64,000 nt of DNA, taken from Shinella pollutisoli (GTDB lineage: Bacteria > Pseudomonadota > Alphaproteobacteria > Rhizobiales > Rhizobiaceae). The stretch covers positions 50,496 through 114,495 of the forward strand of contig NZ_JANFDG010000019.1 in NCBI RefSeq assembly GCF_024609765.1. The letters are read 5' to 3'. The notes beneath the pieces are model-generated. The model saw nothing but the letters and a program-made list of their open reading frames with translations. It did no database searches and was not told the origin of the DNA. The stretch's first letter is position 1. Each line of letters starts with the position of its first letter. Made by a program: the position numbers and the translations under genes. Below, one piece after another: positions 30,060 through 42,037 of the stretch.

Positions 30060-31085
30060 ATGGCCAGGCCGAGCGACAGCGACACGAACCTTCCCTTCCC
30101 CATCCTCATCGGCGACATCGGCGGCACCAATGCGCGCTTCGCGCTGCTCGTCGACGCCTTCGCCGAGCCGAGATCCTTCCCGATCGTCAAGACGGCCGAC
30201 TTCGCCAATATCGACGAGGCGCTGCAGCGCTCGATCCTCGACACGACCTCCGTGCAGCCGCGCTCGGCGATCCTGGCGCTCGCCGGCCCGATCGAGGGCG
30301 ACGAGGTGCCGCTCACCAACTGCCCCTGGGTCGTGCGCCCGCGCGACATGATCGGGAAGCTCGGCTTCGAGGACGTGGTGCTCGTCAACGACTTCGAGGC
30401 GCAGGCGCTCGCCATCGCCTCCCTTTCCGACACCGACCGCGAGAAGATCGGCGGCGGCGGGGAGCGGCCCGCCGCCTCGCGCGCCGTGCTCGGACCCGGC
30501 ACCGGCCTCGGCGTCGCCGGCCTCGTGCACGCCCGCCACGCCTGGTTCCCGGTCCCCGGCGAGGGCGGCCATGTCGACATGGGCCCGCGCACGGAGCGCG
30601 ACTACCAGATCTGGCCGTTCCTGGAACCGATCGAGGGCCGCATCTCGGCCGAGCAGCTTCTGTGCGGGCGCGGCATCATGAACATCTACCGCGCCGTCTC
30701 GGCGGCGGACGGCGACGACCCCGTGCTCGCGACGCCGGCCGACGTGACGGCCAGGGCGCTCGCCCAGGAGGACCGGGCGGCGATCGAGACGATCGCGCTG
30801 TTTTCCACCTATCTCGGCCGCGTGGCCGGCGACATCGCCATGATCTTCATGGCCAAGGGCGGCGTCTATCTCGCCGGCGGCATCTCGCAGAAGATCCTGC
30901 CGGCGCTGCGCGGGCCGGAATTCCGCGCCGCCTTCGAGGACAAGGCGCCGCATACCGCGCTCCTGAGATCGATCCCGACCTACGTCGTCACCCATCCCGT
31001 CGCCGCCCTCGTCGGCCTCGCCGCCTTCGCCCGCATGCCCGAGCGCTTCGGTGTTGCAACGGAGGGACGCCGCTGGAAAAGGTGA
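30060..31085 (+). CDS. glk: Glucokinase
   Basis: This 341-residue enzyme of the bacterial glucokinase family phosphorylates glucose with ATP. It has the N-terminal phosphate-binding motif [27 protein letters not shown] near residue 109, [11 protein letters not shown] near 146, the glucose-binding [11 protein letters not shown] near 168, and [11 protein letters not shown] near 271. The ATG at 30060 is chosen over an upstream in-frame ATG because it has GGAAGAG before it and gives the family length. Confidence 0.95.
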   Translation: MARPSDSDTNLPFPILIGDIGGTNARFALLVDAFAEPRSFPIVKTADFANIDEALQRSILDTTSVQPRSAILALAGPIEGDEVPLTNCPWVVRPRDMIGKLGFEDVVLVNDFEAQALAIASLSDTDREKIGGGGERPAASRAVLGPGTGLGVAGLVHARHAWFPVPGEGGHVDMGPRTERDYQIWPFLEPIEGRISAEQLLCGRGIMNIYRAVSAADGDDPVLATPADVTARALAQEDRAAIETIALFSTYLGRVAGDIAMIFMAKGGVYLAGGISQKILPALRGPEFRAAFEDKAPHTALLRSIPTYVVTHPVAALVGLAAFARMPERFGVATEGRRWKR

Positions 31086-31162
31086 GGCCGCGCAGTAGCC
31101 AAAGGCGGGGCTAGACCCTATAGAGCGGGCACAGCCATTGGGCCGCCCGAGGAAAGTCATCA

Positions 31163-32947
31163 TTGGCCGACAAGAGTCGAAAAGAACGCCCGCACGTCAG
31201 CTCCGACACCGTCGCCACGGTGCTGAAGCGCGTCATCGCCGAGAACGGCCGGGACCACCTCGGCGGCTACGTCTTCGCCATCGCCTGCCTCGCCATCGTC
31301 GCCGCAACGACGGCCTTCAGCGCCTGGATCATGGAATCGGTGATCAACGAGGCCTTCGCCAACAAGCGGGCCGACCTCGTCCTCGTCATCTGCGCGGCGA
31401 TCTTCATCGCCTTCCTGCTCAGGGGTTTTGCCACCTACGGCCAGGCGGTGACGCTGTCGAAGATCGGCAACAACATCGTCGCCCGCTACCAGCGCCGGCT
31501 CTACTCGCACCTCATGTCGCTGTCGGTCGGCTTCTTCAGCGAGTCGCGCTCGGCCTATCTCGCCGCCCAGATCAACCAGAACGTCACCGGCATCCGCGAC
31601 GTGCTGAACATGACCGTCACCTCGGTCGCCCGCGACTTCCTGACGCTCGTCGCGCTGATCGGCGTGATGTTCTCCAAGGACTGGCTGCTGACGATCCTCG
31701 TCTTCGTGCTGGCGCCGCCGCTGCTGATCGGCCTGCGCTACGTCTCGCGCCGGCTGCGGAGCGCCACGCGCGAATCGATCGAGCTCAACAGCCACGTGCT
31801 CGGCGCCATGCAGGAGACGATCCAGGGCATCGCCATCGTCAAGGCCTTCACGATGGAGGCGCAGCTGAAGGAGAAGGTCGAGGGCATCATCGCCCGCGCC
31901 GAGAGCCGCTCCAACCGCATCGCCCGGCTGTCCGAGCGCACCGCGCCGATGACGGAGACCTTCGCGGGCTTCGCCATCTCCAGCGTGCTCGCCTATGCCG
32001 CCTACCGCTCGATCTACGGCGGCGTGCTGCCGGGCGCCTTCTTCTCCTTCGTCGCCGCGCTCCTGATGGCCTACGACCCGGCCAAGCGGCTCGCCCGCCT
32101 GCAGGTCTCGCTGGAGCGCGCCGTGGTCAACGCGCGGATGATCTACGAGATCCTCGACCTCGAGCCGCGCCAGCCCGACCGGCCGGACGCCAGGCCGCTG
32201 ACGGTCGGCGAGGCGAAGGTCGTCTTCCGCGGCGTCCGCTTCGGCTATTCGGAAGGCGAGGACATCCTCAAGGGGGTGAGCTTCACCGCCGAGGGCGGCA
32301 GGACGACGGCGCTGGTCGGCCCGTCGGGTGCCGGCAAGTCGACGGTGATCGGCCTCATCCCGCGCTTCCACGACCCGGTGGCGGGCGAGATCCTGATCGA
32401 CGGGCAGGACATCGCCCATGTCACCAAGCGCTCGCTCAGGAACGCCATCGCCTATGTCTCGCAGCAGCCCTACCTCTTCGAGGGCACGATCCGCGACAAC
32501 ATCCGCTACGGCCGCCCGGACGCGACGGACGCCGAGATCGAGGAGGCGGCACGCCACGCCTATGCGCACGACTTCATCCTCGCCCAGCCGCTCGGCTACG
32601 ACACGCCCGTCGGCGAGAACGGCGTGACGCTCTCCGGCGGCCAGCGTCAGCGGCTGTCGATCGCCCGCGCGCTGGTGCGGGGCGCGCCGATCCTGCTCCT
32701 CGACGAGGCGACGTCCGCGCTCGACACCGAGTCCGAGCAGGCCGTGCAGAAGGCGCTCGACGAGGCGATGAGCGGGCGCACCGTCATCGTCATCGCCCAC
32801 CGGCTCTCGACGGTCGTGCGCGCCGACAAGATCATCGTCATGCAGGCGGGCCAGGTGGTCGAGGAGGGCACGCATGAGGCGCTTGCCGGCCGGCCGAACG
32901 GCCTTTACGCTCGCCTCCACAATCTCCAGGCCCCTTCGGGCAAGTGA
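31163..32947 (+). CDS. ABC exporter, fused permease and ATPase (MsbA/LmrA type)
   Basis: This 594-residue half-transporter has an N-terminal ABC-membrane domain with about six helices (residues 35-320) and a C-terminal nucleotide-binding domain. The NBD has [14 protein letters not shown] near 390, [15 protein letters not shown] near 494 and [12 protein letters not shown] near 515. It should function as a homodimer in the inner membrane exporting a lipid, glycan or drug; the substrate is not evident. The start is a TTG with GAGGAAA upstream. dapB follows 22 bases after its stop. Confidence 0.88.
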   Translation: MADKSRKERPHVSSDTVATVLKRVIAENGRDHLGGYVFAIACLAIVAATTAFSAWIMESVINEAFANKRADLVLVICAAIFIAFLLRGFATYGQAVTLSKIGNNIVARYQRRLYSHLMSLSVGFFSESRSAYLAAQINQNVTGIRDVLNMTVTSVARDFLTLVALIGVMFSKDWLLTILVFVLAPPLLIGLRYVSRRLRSATRESIELNSHVLGAMQETIQGIAIVKAFTMEAQLKEKVEGIIARAESRSNRIARLSERTAPMTETFAGFAISSVLAYAAYRSIYGGVLPGAFFSFVAALLMAYDPAKRLARLQVSLERAVVNARMIYEILDLEPRQPDRPDARPLTVGEAKVVFRGVRFGYSEGEDILKGVSFTAEGGRTTALVGPSGAGKSTVIGLIPRFHDPVAGEILIDGQDIAHVTKRSLRNAIAYVSQQPYLFEGTIRDNIRYGRPDATDAEIEEAARHAYAHDFILAQPLGYDTPVGENGVTLSGGQRQRLSIARALVRGAPILLLDEATSALDTESEQAVQKALDEAMSGRTVIVIAHRLSTVVRADKIIVMQAGQVVEEGTHEALAGRPNGLYARLHNLQAPSGK

Positions 32948-32969
32948 TTCAATCCGGACAGGACATGAC

Positions 32970-33788
32970 ATGAGCGGCAAGGCAATGAAACTGGTCGTGG
33001 TGGGAGCCGCCGGCCGCATGGGCCAGACGCTGATCCGCACGATCCACGCGATCGCGGGGGCGGAGGTCTTCGCCGCCGTCGAGCGCGAGGGCTCGCCCTT
33101 CGTCGGCCGCGATGCCGGCGAGATTGCCGGCCTCGGCCCGATCGGCGTCGCCGTCACCGACAAGCCGCTCGAAGCCTTCGTCGAGGCGGAAGGCGTGCTC
33201 GACTTCACCACGCCCGCCGCGACCGTCGAATTCTCCGGCCTCGCCGCGCAGGCGCGCATCGTCCACGTCATCGGCACCACCGGCTGCTCGGAGGCGGACG
33301 AGGAGAGGATCAGGGCCGCCGCCCGCCACGCCCGCATCGTCAAGTCCGGCAACATGAGCCTCGGCGTCAACCTGCTCGGCGTGCTGGCCGAGACGGCGGC
33401 ACGCGCGCTCGGGCCGCAGGACTGGGACATCGAGGTGCTGGAGATGCACCACCGCCACAAGGTCGACGCGCCCTCGGGCACGGCGCTGCTGCTCGGGCAG
33501 GCGGCGGCCAGGGGCCGCGGCATCGCGCTCGCCGAGCATTCCGTGCGCGTGCGCGACGGCCACACGGGCCCGCGGCCGGCCGGCGCCATCGGCTTCGCCA
33601 CGCTGCGCGGCGGCTCCGTCGTCGGCGAGCACTCGGTGCTGATCGCCGGCGAAGGCGAGACGGTGACGCTCTCGCACAGCGCCACCGACCGTTCGATCTT
33701 CGCGCGCGGCGCGGTGCAGGCGGCGCTGTGGGCGCGCGACAGGAAGCCCGGCCTCTATTCCATGCTCGACGTGCTCGGGCTCAACTGA
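32970..33788 (+). CDS. dapB: 4-hydroxy-tetrahydrodipicolinate reductase
   Basis: The enzyme catalyses the second committed step of lysine and diaminopimelate synthesis. The 272-residue protein has the nucleotide-binding [17 protein letters not shown] near residue 8, [13 protein letters not shown] near 105, the catalytic [16 protein letters not shown] near 158-173, and [16 protein letters not shown] near 210. The ATG at 32970 is selected for family length. gpmA follows 26 bases later. Confidence 0.96.
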   Translation: MSGKAMKLVVVGAAGRMGQTLIRTIHAIAGAEVFAAVEREGSPFVGRDAGEIAGLGPIGVAVTDKPLEAFVEAEGVLDFTTPAATVEFSGLAAQARIVHVIGTTGCSEADEERIRAAARHARIVKSGNMSLGVNLLGVLAETAARALGPQDWDIEVLEMHHRHKVDAPSGTALLLGQAAARGRGIALAEHSVRVRDGHTGPRPAGAIGFATLRGGSVVGEHSVLIAGEGETVTLSHSATDRSIFARGAVQAALWARDRKPGLYSMLDVLGLN

Positions 33789-33814
33789 CTGACAGACACA
33801 GCGGGAGACTTTTC

Positions 33815-34450
33815 ATGAGCGGAACCCTCGTCCTCGTTCGCCACGGCCAGAGCGAATGGAACCTGAAGAACCTCTTCACCGGCTGGCGCGATCCGGGCCT
33901 CACCGAGCTCGGCATCGAGGAGGCGAAGACCGGCGGCAAGGCGCTCGCCGACTACGGCCTCAGGTTCGACATCGCCTTCACCTCCGTGCTTTCGCGCGCG
34001 CAGAAGACGCTTTCGATCATCCTCGACGAGATCGGCCAGCCGGGCCTCGAGACGATCCGCGACCAGGCGCTGAACGAGCGCGACTACGGCGACCTCTCCG
34101 GCCTCAACAAGGACGACGCCCGCGCCAAGTGGGGCGAGGAGCAGGTGCATATCTGGCGTCGCTCCTACGACGTGCCGCCGCCGGGCGGCGAGAGCCTGCG
34201 CGATACCGGCGCGCGCGTCTGGCCCTACTACCTCACCGACATCCTGCCGCGCGTGCTGCGCGGCGAGAACGTGCTCGTCGCCGCCCACGGCAATTCGCTG
34301 CGCTCGCTGGTGATGGTGCTCGACCGGATGACGAAGGAGGAGATCCTCAAGCTCAACCTCGCGACCGGCGTGCCGATGGTCTACAGGCTGAAGGCCGACT
34401 CCACCGTCGCCTCCAAGGAGGTGCTGGGGGACATGTCCGGAGCGCATTGA
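33815..34450 (+). CDS. gpmA: 2,3-bisphosphoglycerate-dependent phosphoglycerate mutase
   Basis: The enzyme interconverts 3- and 2-phosphoglycerate. The 211-residue protein is the short alphaproteobacterial form. The phosphohistidine motif is [12 protein letters not shown] at residues 5-16, [10 protein letters not shown] is near residue 88, and the second active histidine lies in [14 protein letters not shown] near 155. It converges on ttuD, whose product also enters glycolysis as 2-phosphoglycerate. Confidence 0.95.
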   Translation: MSGTLVLVRHGQSEWNLKNLFTGWRDPGLTELGIEEAKTGGKALADYGLRFDIAFTSVLSRAQKTLSIILDEIGQPGLETIRDQALNERDYGDLSGLNKDDARAKWGEEQVHIWRRSYDVPPPGGESLRDTGARVWPYYLTDILPRVLRGENVLVAAHGNSLRSLVMVLDRMTKEEILKLNLATGVPMVYRLKADSTVASKEVLGDMSGAH

Positions 34451-34473
34451 GCGCCGGACATCTGCCATCGGGA

Positions 34474-34495
34474 AAGCCCCGGCTTGCCGGGGCTT
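34474..34495 (+). terminator. Hairpin terminator between convergent gpmA and ttuD
   Basis: AAGCCCCGG (34474-34482) pairs with CCGGGGCTT (34487-34495) around a CTTG loop, 23 bases after the gpmA stop. A CTTC run follows on the plus strand and a TTTCCC on the minus strand, so it may serve both genes. Confidence 0.65.
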
Positions 34496-34500
34496 CTTCG

Positions 34501-35775
34501 TTACGGCTCCTGCACCAGGATCGCGCGGAAATCGTTGACGTTGGTGCCGGTCGGGCCGGGGACGAAGAGGTCGCCGAGCGCGTCGAAGGCGGTCCAGCTG
34601 TCGTTGCGGGCGAGGAAGGCGGCGGCGTCGAGGCCCTTGCCGGCGAGCCGCACGACGCTGCCGCCGTCGGCGAAGGCGCCGGCATTGTCCTCGGAGCCGT
34701 CGATGCCGTCGGTGTCGGCCGCGAGCGCCGAAATCCCCGCGACACCGTCGACGGCCGTGGCGAAGGCGAGCAGGAACTCGCCGTTGCGTCCGCCCTTGCC
34801 CTTGCCCTTCACGGTCACCGTCGTCTCGCCGCCCGAGAGGATGACGACCGGCTTGCCGAACGGCCGGTCGCGCCTTGCGACCTCCGCGGCGATCGCCGCA
34901 TGCACCCGGCCGACCTCGGCCGCCTCCCCCTCGATCGCATCCGACAGGATGACCGCCTCCACGCCCTCGCGGCGGGCGACGCCGGCGGCCGCCTCCAGCG
35001 AGACGGCGGCGGAGGCGACGAGGCGGACCTCGTTGCGCGCGAAGACCGGATCGTTCGGCGCGGGCGCGTCCTCGCCGCCCTCGCGGATATGGCGCATCAC
35101 CGCCTCGGGCAGGTCGAGCCGGTAGCGCTCGATGAGGCGCAGCGCATCGGCGCGCGTGCTCGCATCCGGGATGGTCGGGCCGGAGGCGACGAGCGCGGGA
35201 TCGTCGCCGGGAATGTCGGAGACGACGAGCGAGACGACGCGGGCCGGATGGGCAAGCGCGGCGAGCCGGCCGCCCTTGATGCGCGAGACCTGCTTGCGCA
35301 CGGCGTTCATGGCGGAGATCGGCGCGCCGGAGGCGAGCAGCGCCTTGTTGACGGCGATCTCGTCGTCCAGCGTCAGCCCCTCGGGCGGGGCGGGCAGCAG
35401 CGCCGAACCGCCGCCGCAGACGAGCGCGACGACGAGGTCGTCCTCCGTCAGCCCCGAGACGGTCTCCATCAGCCGCCGGGTGGCGGCAAGGCCGTTCCCG
35501 TCCGGCACCGGATGGGAGGCTTCGAGCACCTCGATGCGCTCGCAGGGCACGGCATAGCCGTAGCGGGTGACGACGGCGCCTTCGAGCGGCCCGTCCCACA
35601 GGCGCTCGAAGGCCCGCGCCATCTGCGCCGCGCCCTTGCCGGCGCCGACGACGATGGTCCGTCCCTTCGGCTTCTCCGGCAGGTGGGCGGCGAGCACCTT
35701 CTCCGGGTCGGCGGCGTCGACGGCGGCGTGGAAGAGCGTCTCCAGGAAGGGGCGCGGATCTGCGATGGCGGGCAT
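34501..35775 (-). CDS. ttuD: Glycerate 2-kinase (TtuD/MOFRL family)
   Basis: This 424-residue MOFRL-family protein phosphorylates D-glycerate to 2-phosphoglycerate, the last step of the glyoxylate-to-glycolysis route coded by gcl, hyi and glxR upstream. Visible motifs are IVVGAGKGAAQMARAF near residue 42, VCGGGSALLP near 120, VSDIPGDDPALVASGP near 185, and the C-terminal MOFRL part with GGETTVTV and LAADTDGIDGSEDNAGA. Older annotations call it hydroxypyruvate reductase. It lies 118 bases after glxR, across two hairpins (35857-35885 and 35796-35818). Confidence 0.9.
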   Translation of the reverse strand: MPAIADPRPFLETLFHAAVDAADPEKVLAAHLPEKPKGRTIVVGAGKGAAQMARAFERLWDGPLEGAVVTRYGYAVPCERIEVLEASHPVPDGNGLAATRRLMETVSGLTEDDLVVALVCGGGSALLPAPPEGLTLDDEIAVNKALLASGAPISAMNAVRKQVSRIKGGRLAALAHPARVVSLVVSDIPGDDPALVASGPTIPDASTRADALRLIERYRLDLPEAVMRHIREGGEDAPAPNDPVFARNEVRLVASAAVSLEAAAGVARREGVEAVILSDAIEGEAAEVGRVHAAIAAEVARRDRPFGKPVVILSGGETTVTVKGKGKGGRNGEFLLAFATAVDGVAGISALAADTDGIDGSEDNAGAFADGGSVVRLAGKGLDAAAFLARNDSWTAFDALGDLFVPGPTGTNVNDFRAILVQEP

Positions 35776-35856
35776 GGGGGTCCTCTCGATGCGACGGAAG
35801 GCCCCGAAGGGCCTTTCCGCTGTTTTGCTACGGGCAAGCGTCGAGCGCAAGGGATG

Positions 35857-35885
35857 GCCGGGCAGGGCTCCCCTCCCTGCCCGGC
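35857..35885 (-). terminator. Strong hairpin just downstream of glxR
   Basis: A perfect 11-base stem, GCCGGGCAGGG with CCCTGCCCGGC, closes a 7-base loop nine bases after the glxR stop. No T run follows on the minus strand, so it could be a Rho-assisted terminator, an attenuator or an mRNA-stabilising stem separating ttuD from gcl-hyi-glxR. Confidence 0.4.
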
Positions 35886-35893
35886 CCGCGCCG

Positions 35894-36778
35894 TCATGCG
35901 ACGGCGTGGTTCGCCATGCGCTCGAGCGCCCTGACGAGACCGGAATGGTCGAGCCCGCTGTCGCCGTTGGCGGCGCAGAGGTTGAAGAGTTCCTGTGTCG
36001 AGGCGGTGTTGGGCAGCGCGACGCCGAGCGCCCGCGCCCCCTGCAGCGCGAGGTTGAGGTCCTTCTGGTGCAGCGCGATGCGGAAGCCCGGATCGAAGGT
36101 CCGCTTGATCATCCGCTCGCCGTGCACCTCCAGGATTCGCGAGGAGGCGAAGCCGCCCATCAGCGCCGCGCGCACCCGGGCGGGATCCGCGCCGGCCTTG
36201 GAGGCGAAGACCAGCGCCTCGGAGACCGCCTCGATGGTGAGCGCGACGATGATCTGGTTCGCCACCTTCGTCACCTGGCCGTCGCCGCAGTCGCCGACGA
36301 GCGTGATGTTCTTGCCCATCAGCTGGAGGAGCGGCAGCGCCCGGTCGAAGCTTTCCTGCGAGCCGCCGGCCATGATCGAGAGCGTGGCGTTGCGGGCGCC
36401 GACCTCGCCGCCGGAGACCGGCGCGTCGATGTAGTCGGCCCCCGTCGCACGCACCTTCTTCGCGAAGTCCTTCGTCTCGATCGGCGAGATCGAGCTCATG
36501 TCGATCACGAGCCTGCCGGGGGCAGGCCCGTAGGCGACGCCGTTCTCGCCGAACAGCACGTCCTTCACCTCCGGCGTGTCCGGCAGCATCAGGATGATCG
36601 TCTCGGCCGCCTCCGCCACCGCCCTCGGCGTCTCGACGACCGTCAGGCCGCGGTCGAGGAGGTCCGCGGCCGGCGGGCGCCTGTGCCGGGAGGTGACGAC
36701 GGCGTGGCCGGCCTCCTGCAGGTGGCGCGCCATCGGCGTGCCCATGATGCCGAGCCCGATGAATCCGATTGTTGCCAT
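35894..36778 (-). CDS. glxR: 2-hydroxy-3-oxopropionate (tartronate semialdehyde) reductase
   Basis: The enzyme reduces tartronate semialdehyde to D-glycerate. The 294-residue beta-hydroxyacid dehydrogenase has IGFIGLGIMGTPMARHL at residues 4-20, DAPVSGGEVGARNATLSIM near 120, the catalytic lysine in TKVANQIIVA near 172, and a C-terminal helix with HQKDLNLAL near 239. It lies between hyi (4-base gap) and ttuD in the glyoxylate operon, which supports this substrate over 3-hydroxyisobutyrate. Confidence 0.93.
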   Translation of the reverse strand: MATIGFIGLGIMGTPMARHLQEAGHAVVTSRHRRPPAADLLDRGLTVVETPRAVAEAAETIILMLPDTPEVKDVLFGENGVAYGPAPGRLVIDMSSISPIETKDFAKKVRATGADYIDAPVSGGEVGARNATLSIMAGGSQESFDRALPLLQLMGKNITLVGDCGDGQVTKVANQIIVALTIEAVSEALVFASKAGADPARVRAALMGGFASSRILEVHGERMIKRTFDPGFRIALHQKDLNLALQGARALGVALPNTASTQELFNLCAANGDSGLDHSGLVRALERMANHAVA

Positions 36779-36782
36779 GGTC

Positions 36783-37595
<813 letters not shown>

Positions 37596-37606
37596 GGTCT
37601 TCCTCC

Positions 37607-39391
<1,785 letters not shown>

Positions 39392-39550
39392 TGGCTTTCC
39401 TCCGTCGTCGTTCGAATGGAAGGGTAGCGCATCCCGCATCCGAGACAACAGAAAAATGGAAATCAATCCCATCATGTGGAAATAAACATCTTCAACGAAA
39501 CTGGAACAATCGGCGCGGGACGGTTATGGAATTGAAGGGCTATCGGAAGC

Positions 39551-39667
39551 CCCCTCGTCCGCCTGCCGGCACCTTCTCCCCGATGGGGAGAAGGGGAAAA
39601 CGGACCGTTGCGGACAATCTCCTTCTCCCCGGCGGGGAGAAGGTGGCCGAAGGGCCGGATGAGGGGG
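39551..39667. repeat. RIME-like palindrome between gcl and the IclR gene
   Basis: The left arm begins CCCCTCGTCCGCCTGCCGGC and runs into CCTTCTCCCC...GGGGAGAAGG. The right arm carries CCTTCTCCCC...GGGGAGAAGG, then TGGCCGAAGGGCCGGATGAGGGG. The two arms are inverted copies around a short AT-richer centre, giving two hairpins. The frame of the IclR gene is open through it, but this is likely coincidence. Confidence 0.85.
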
Positions 39668-39687
39668 CCATGTCGCGGGAGAAAAGC

Positions 39688-40515
39688 ATGGTCGTGCACG
39701 AGAAGACGAGGGGGCGGCCCGGCCGCAAGGCGGGCGAGAACGCGGCCCCCGCATCGGTGCAGGTGCTCGACCGCAGCCTGAGGCTGCTCGACCTCGTCGC
39801 GCAGGCCGACGGGGCGGCGCTCACTTGGCTTGCCGAGGAATCCGGCATGGCGCCGTCGACGGTGCACCGCCTGCTCACCTCGCTCGCCGCCCACGGCATG
39901 GTGGCGCACGACGCGGAGACCGGCGCCTGGACCATCGGCGTGAAGGCCTTCGAGATCGGCACGGCCTATCTGCGCTTCCGCAAGCTCGGCGCGGTGAGCC
40001 GGCCTTTCCTGAAAAACCTGGTGGAGGGCTGCGGCGAGACGGCCAATATCGCCATCGAGGAGGCGGGCGACGTCGTCTTCCTCGCCCAGGCGGAGAGCCA
40101 CGCGCCGATGCGCGCCTTCTTCCGCCCCGGCCGGCGCGGGCCGATCCACGCCTCCGGCATCGGCAAGGCGATCCTGTCGACCTGGGACGACGGGCGCATC
40201 GCGGCGCTGCTGGCCGATAGGCCGCTGGAGCGCTTCACCGCGTCGACCCGCGACACGCTGCCCGCCCTTCTCGCCGACATCGCGATAATCCGCGCCCGCG
40301 GCTGGTCGATCGACGACGAGGAGCACACGCTCGGCATGCGCTGCGTCGCCGTCCCGGTCTTCGACGAGTACGGCGAGGCCATCGCCGGCATTTCCGTGTC
40401 CGGCCCGGCGGTGCGCCTGCCGGACGGAAAGATCGCCGCCATCGGCCCGGTCGTGCAGGCGGCGGCGGAGGGGCTGACGAAGGCGATGGGCGGGCGGTGG
40501 CCGGGCGGTGCGTAG
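39688..40515 (+). CDS. IclR-family transcriptional regulator
   Basis: This 275-residue regulator has a winged helix-turn-helix (SLRLLDLVAQADGAALTWLAEESGM, then APSTVHRLLTSLAAHGMV, about residues 30-75) and an IclR effector domain with GRRGPIHASGIGKAIL near 150 and a C-terminal cysteine-bearing TLGMRCVAVPVFDEYGEAIAGISVSGP. It is divergent from gcl and probably controls it, as AllR/IclR-type proteins sense glyoxylate in other bacteria. The start at 39688 (GGGAG upstream) is preferred; 39670 and earlier ATGs lie in or beside the RIME. Confidence 0.88.
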   Translation: MVVHEKTRGRPGRKAGENAAPASVQVLDRSLRLLDLVAQADGAALTWLAEESGMAPSTVHRLLTSLAAHGMVAHDAETGAWTIGVKAFEIGTAYLRFRKLGAVSRPFLKNLVEGCGETANIAIEEAGDVVFLAQAESHAPMRAFFRPGRRGPIHASGIGKAILSTWDDGRIAALLADRPLERFTASTRDTLPALLADIAIIRARGWSIDDEEHTLGMRCVAVPVFDEYGEAIAGISVSGPAVRLPDGKIAAIGPVVQAAAEGLTKAMGGRWPGGA

Positions 40516-40531
40516 ACGCCAAGGCCTCTTC

Positions 40532-40686
40532 ACCCCCCTCTGCCCTGCCGGGCATCTCCCCCTCAAGGGGGAGATTGGATGGGGTGCCGTCTCGCCCATT
40601 GCCAACGTAGCGATTAAAGCGGGAAGCCCACCTCTTGCCGATCTCCCCCCTTGAGGGGGAGATGGCCGGCAGGCCAGAGGGGGGTA
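40532..40686. repeat. Second-type RIME-like inverted repeat
   Basis: The segment runs from CCCCCCTCTGCCCTGCCGGGCATCTCCCC (broken at CTCAAGGGGGAGAT) to ATCTCCCCCCTTGAGGGGGAGATGGCCGGCAGGCCAGAGGGGGG. The two ends are inverted copies with internal hairpins CTCCCCCTCAAGGGGGAG and CTCCCCCCTTGAGGGGGAG. Its core differs from the CCTTCTCCCC repeats, so it is a distinct subfamily. It fills the space between the convergent IclR and guaD genes. Confidence 0.8.
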
Positions 40687-40702
40687 TGGCGGGGCAATCC
40701 CG

Positions 40703-42037
40703 TCAGGCCGTCTCCGGCACCCGCGCCGGCGTCTTGCCGGGCTTGCCCTTCATCGCCCGGCCGGCGACATAGACCTCGGCCACCGAGCGGTCGTCGCCCA
40801 TCGTCTGCAGGATGAAGAGCTCCTCCGCCAGCGTCGTCGCCGTCCGCATGCGAAAATCCATCGCCGGCTTCGCCCGCGAATCGAGCACGACGATGTCGGC
40901 GTCCGCCCCCGCATGCAGCGAGCCGATGTGCCTCTCCAGCCCGAGCGCACGGGCATTGCCGAGCGTCATGCGGTAGAAGGCGTTGAAGGGCGTCAGCCGC
41001 TGGCCCTGCAGGTGCAGCACCTTGTAGGCCTCGTCCATCGTCTCCAGCATGGAGAAGCTGGTGCCCGCGCCGACGTCGGTCGCCACCGACCAGCGCGCGC
41101 CCGCCCGCTCGAACCGGTCGCGGTCGAACAGGCCGGAGCCGAGGAAGAGGTTGGAGGTCGGGCAGAAGACGCCGACAGCCCCCGTCTCGGCCAGCACCGA
41201 GACCTCGCGGTCGCTCAGATAGATGCAGTGGCCGAGCAGCATCCTGTCCGTCAGCAGGCCGTGGCCGGCATAGATGTCGGTATAGTCCTTCGCCTGCGGA
41301 TAGAGCGAGGTGGCGAAGGCGATCTCGTCGCGGTTCTCCGAAAGATGCGTCTGCACGTAGCAGTCCGGATGCTCGGCGACGAGCACCCCGGCCATCTCCA
41401 GCTGCTCCGGCGTCGAGGTGATGGCGAAGCGCGGGCTGATCGCGTAATGCGCGCGCCCGCGCCCGTGCCATTTTTCGATCAGCCGCTTCGTCTCGTCGTA
41501 GCCGCGCTGCGGCGTGTCGGTGAGCGCGTCCGGGGCGTTGCGGTCCATCATCACCTTGCCGCCGACCATGCGCATGCCGCGCGCCTCGGCCGCAGAGAAA
41601 TAGGCCTCGACGCTCTCCGGATGCACCGAGCAATAGGCGACGGCCGTGGTCGTGCCGTTGGCGATGAGCTCGTCGAGGAAGCGCTCCGCCACGAAATCGG
41701 CGTGGGCGCGATTGCGGAACTTCTGCTCCTCGACGAAGACATAGGTGTTCAGCCATTCGAGGAGCTGCGCGCCGTAGGAGGCGATCGCCTGCGTCTGCGG
41801 GAAATGCAGATGCGTATCGATGAGGCCGGGCAGGATGAGGTGCGGCCGGTGGTCGGCGACCGGAACGCCGGGGCCGGCGAGCCGGCGGATCGCGGCGTGG
41901 TCGCCGCTCTCGACCACCTTGCCGTCGCGCACCAGCACGGCGCCGTCCTCTTCGTAGCGCCAGGCCGCCGTGTCGTCGATGCCCTTCGGCTCGTCGAGGA
42001 AGGTGAGCAGGCGGCCGCGGATCAGGCATTCGCTCAT
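40703..42037 (-). CDS. guaD: Guanine deaminase
   Basis: The enzyme hydrolyses guanine to xanthine and ammonia. The 444-residue amidohydrolase carries the zinc motif LPGLIDTHLHFPQTQ near residue 72, YVQTHLSEN with further histidines near 227, LGHCIYLSD near 270, and the metal-binding aspartate in VATDVGAGTSFSM near 321. The ATG overlaps the puuD stop as ATGA, so the genes are coupled and feed xanthine to the xdh genes at 44.5-49.2 kb. Confidence 0.94.
   Translation of the reverse strand: MSECLIRGRLLTFLDEPKGIDDTAAWRYEEDGAVLVRDGKVVESGDHAAIRRLAGPGVPVADHRPHLILPGLIDTHLHFPQTQAIASYGAQLLEWLNTYVFVEEQKFRNRAHADFVAERFLDELIANGTTTAVAYCSVHPESVEAYFSAAEARGMRMVGGKVMMDRNAPDALTDTPQRGYDETKRLIEKWHGRGRAHYAISPRFAITSTPEQLEMAGVLVAEHPDCYVQTHLSENRDEIAFATSLYPQAKDYTDIYAGHGLLTDRMLLGHCIYLSDREVSVLAETGAVGVFCPTSNLFLGSGLFDRDRFERAGARWSVATDVGAGTSFSMLETMDEAYKVLHLQGQRLTPFNAFYRMTLGNARALGLERHIGSLHAGADADIVVLDSRAKPAMDFRMRTATTLAEELFILQTMGDDRSVAEVYVAGRAMKGKPGKTPARVPETA

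Noticed and set aside
40532..40686. Possible CRISPR array or transposon ends in the repeats at 29.4, 39.6, 40.6 and 44.4 kb
   Set aside because: The copies are dispersed, internally palindromic and not regularly spaced, and no transposase lies between them. They fit RIME-type intergenic elements.
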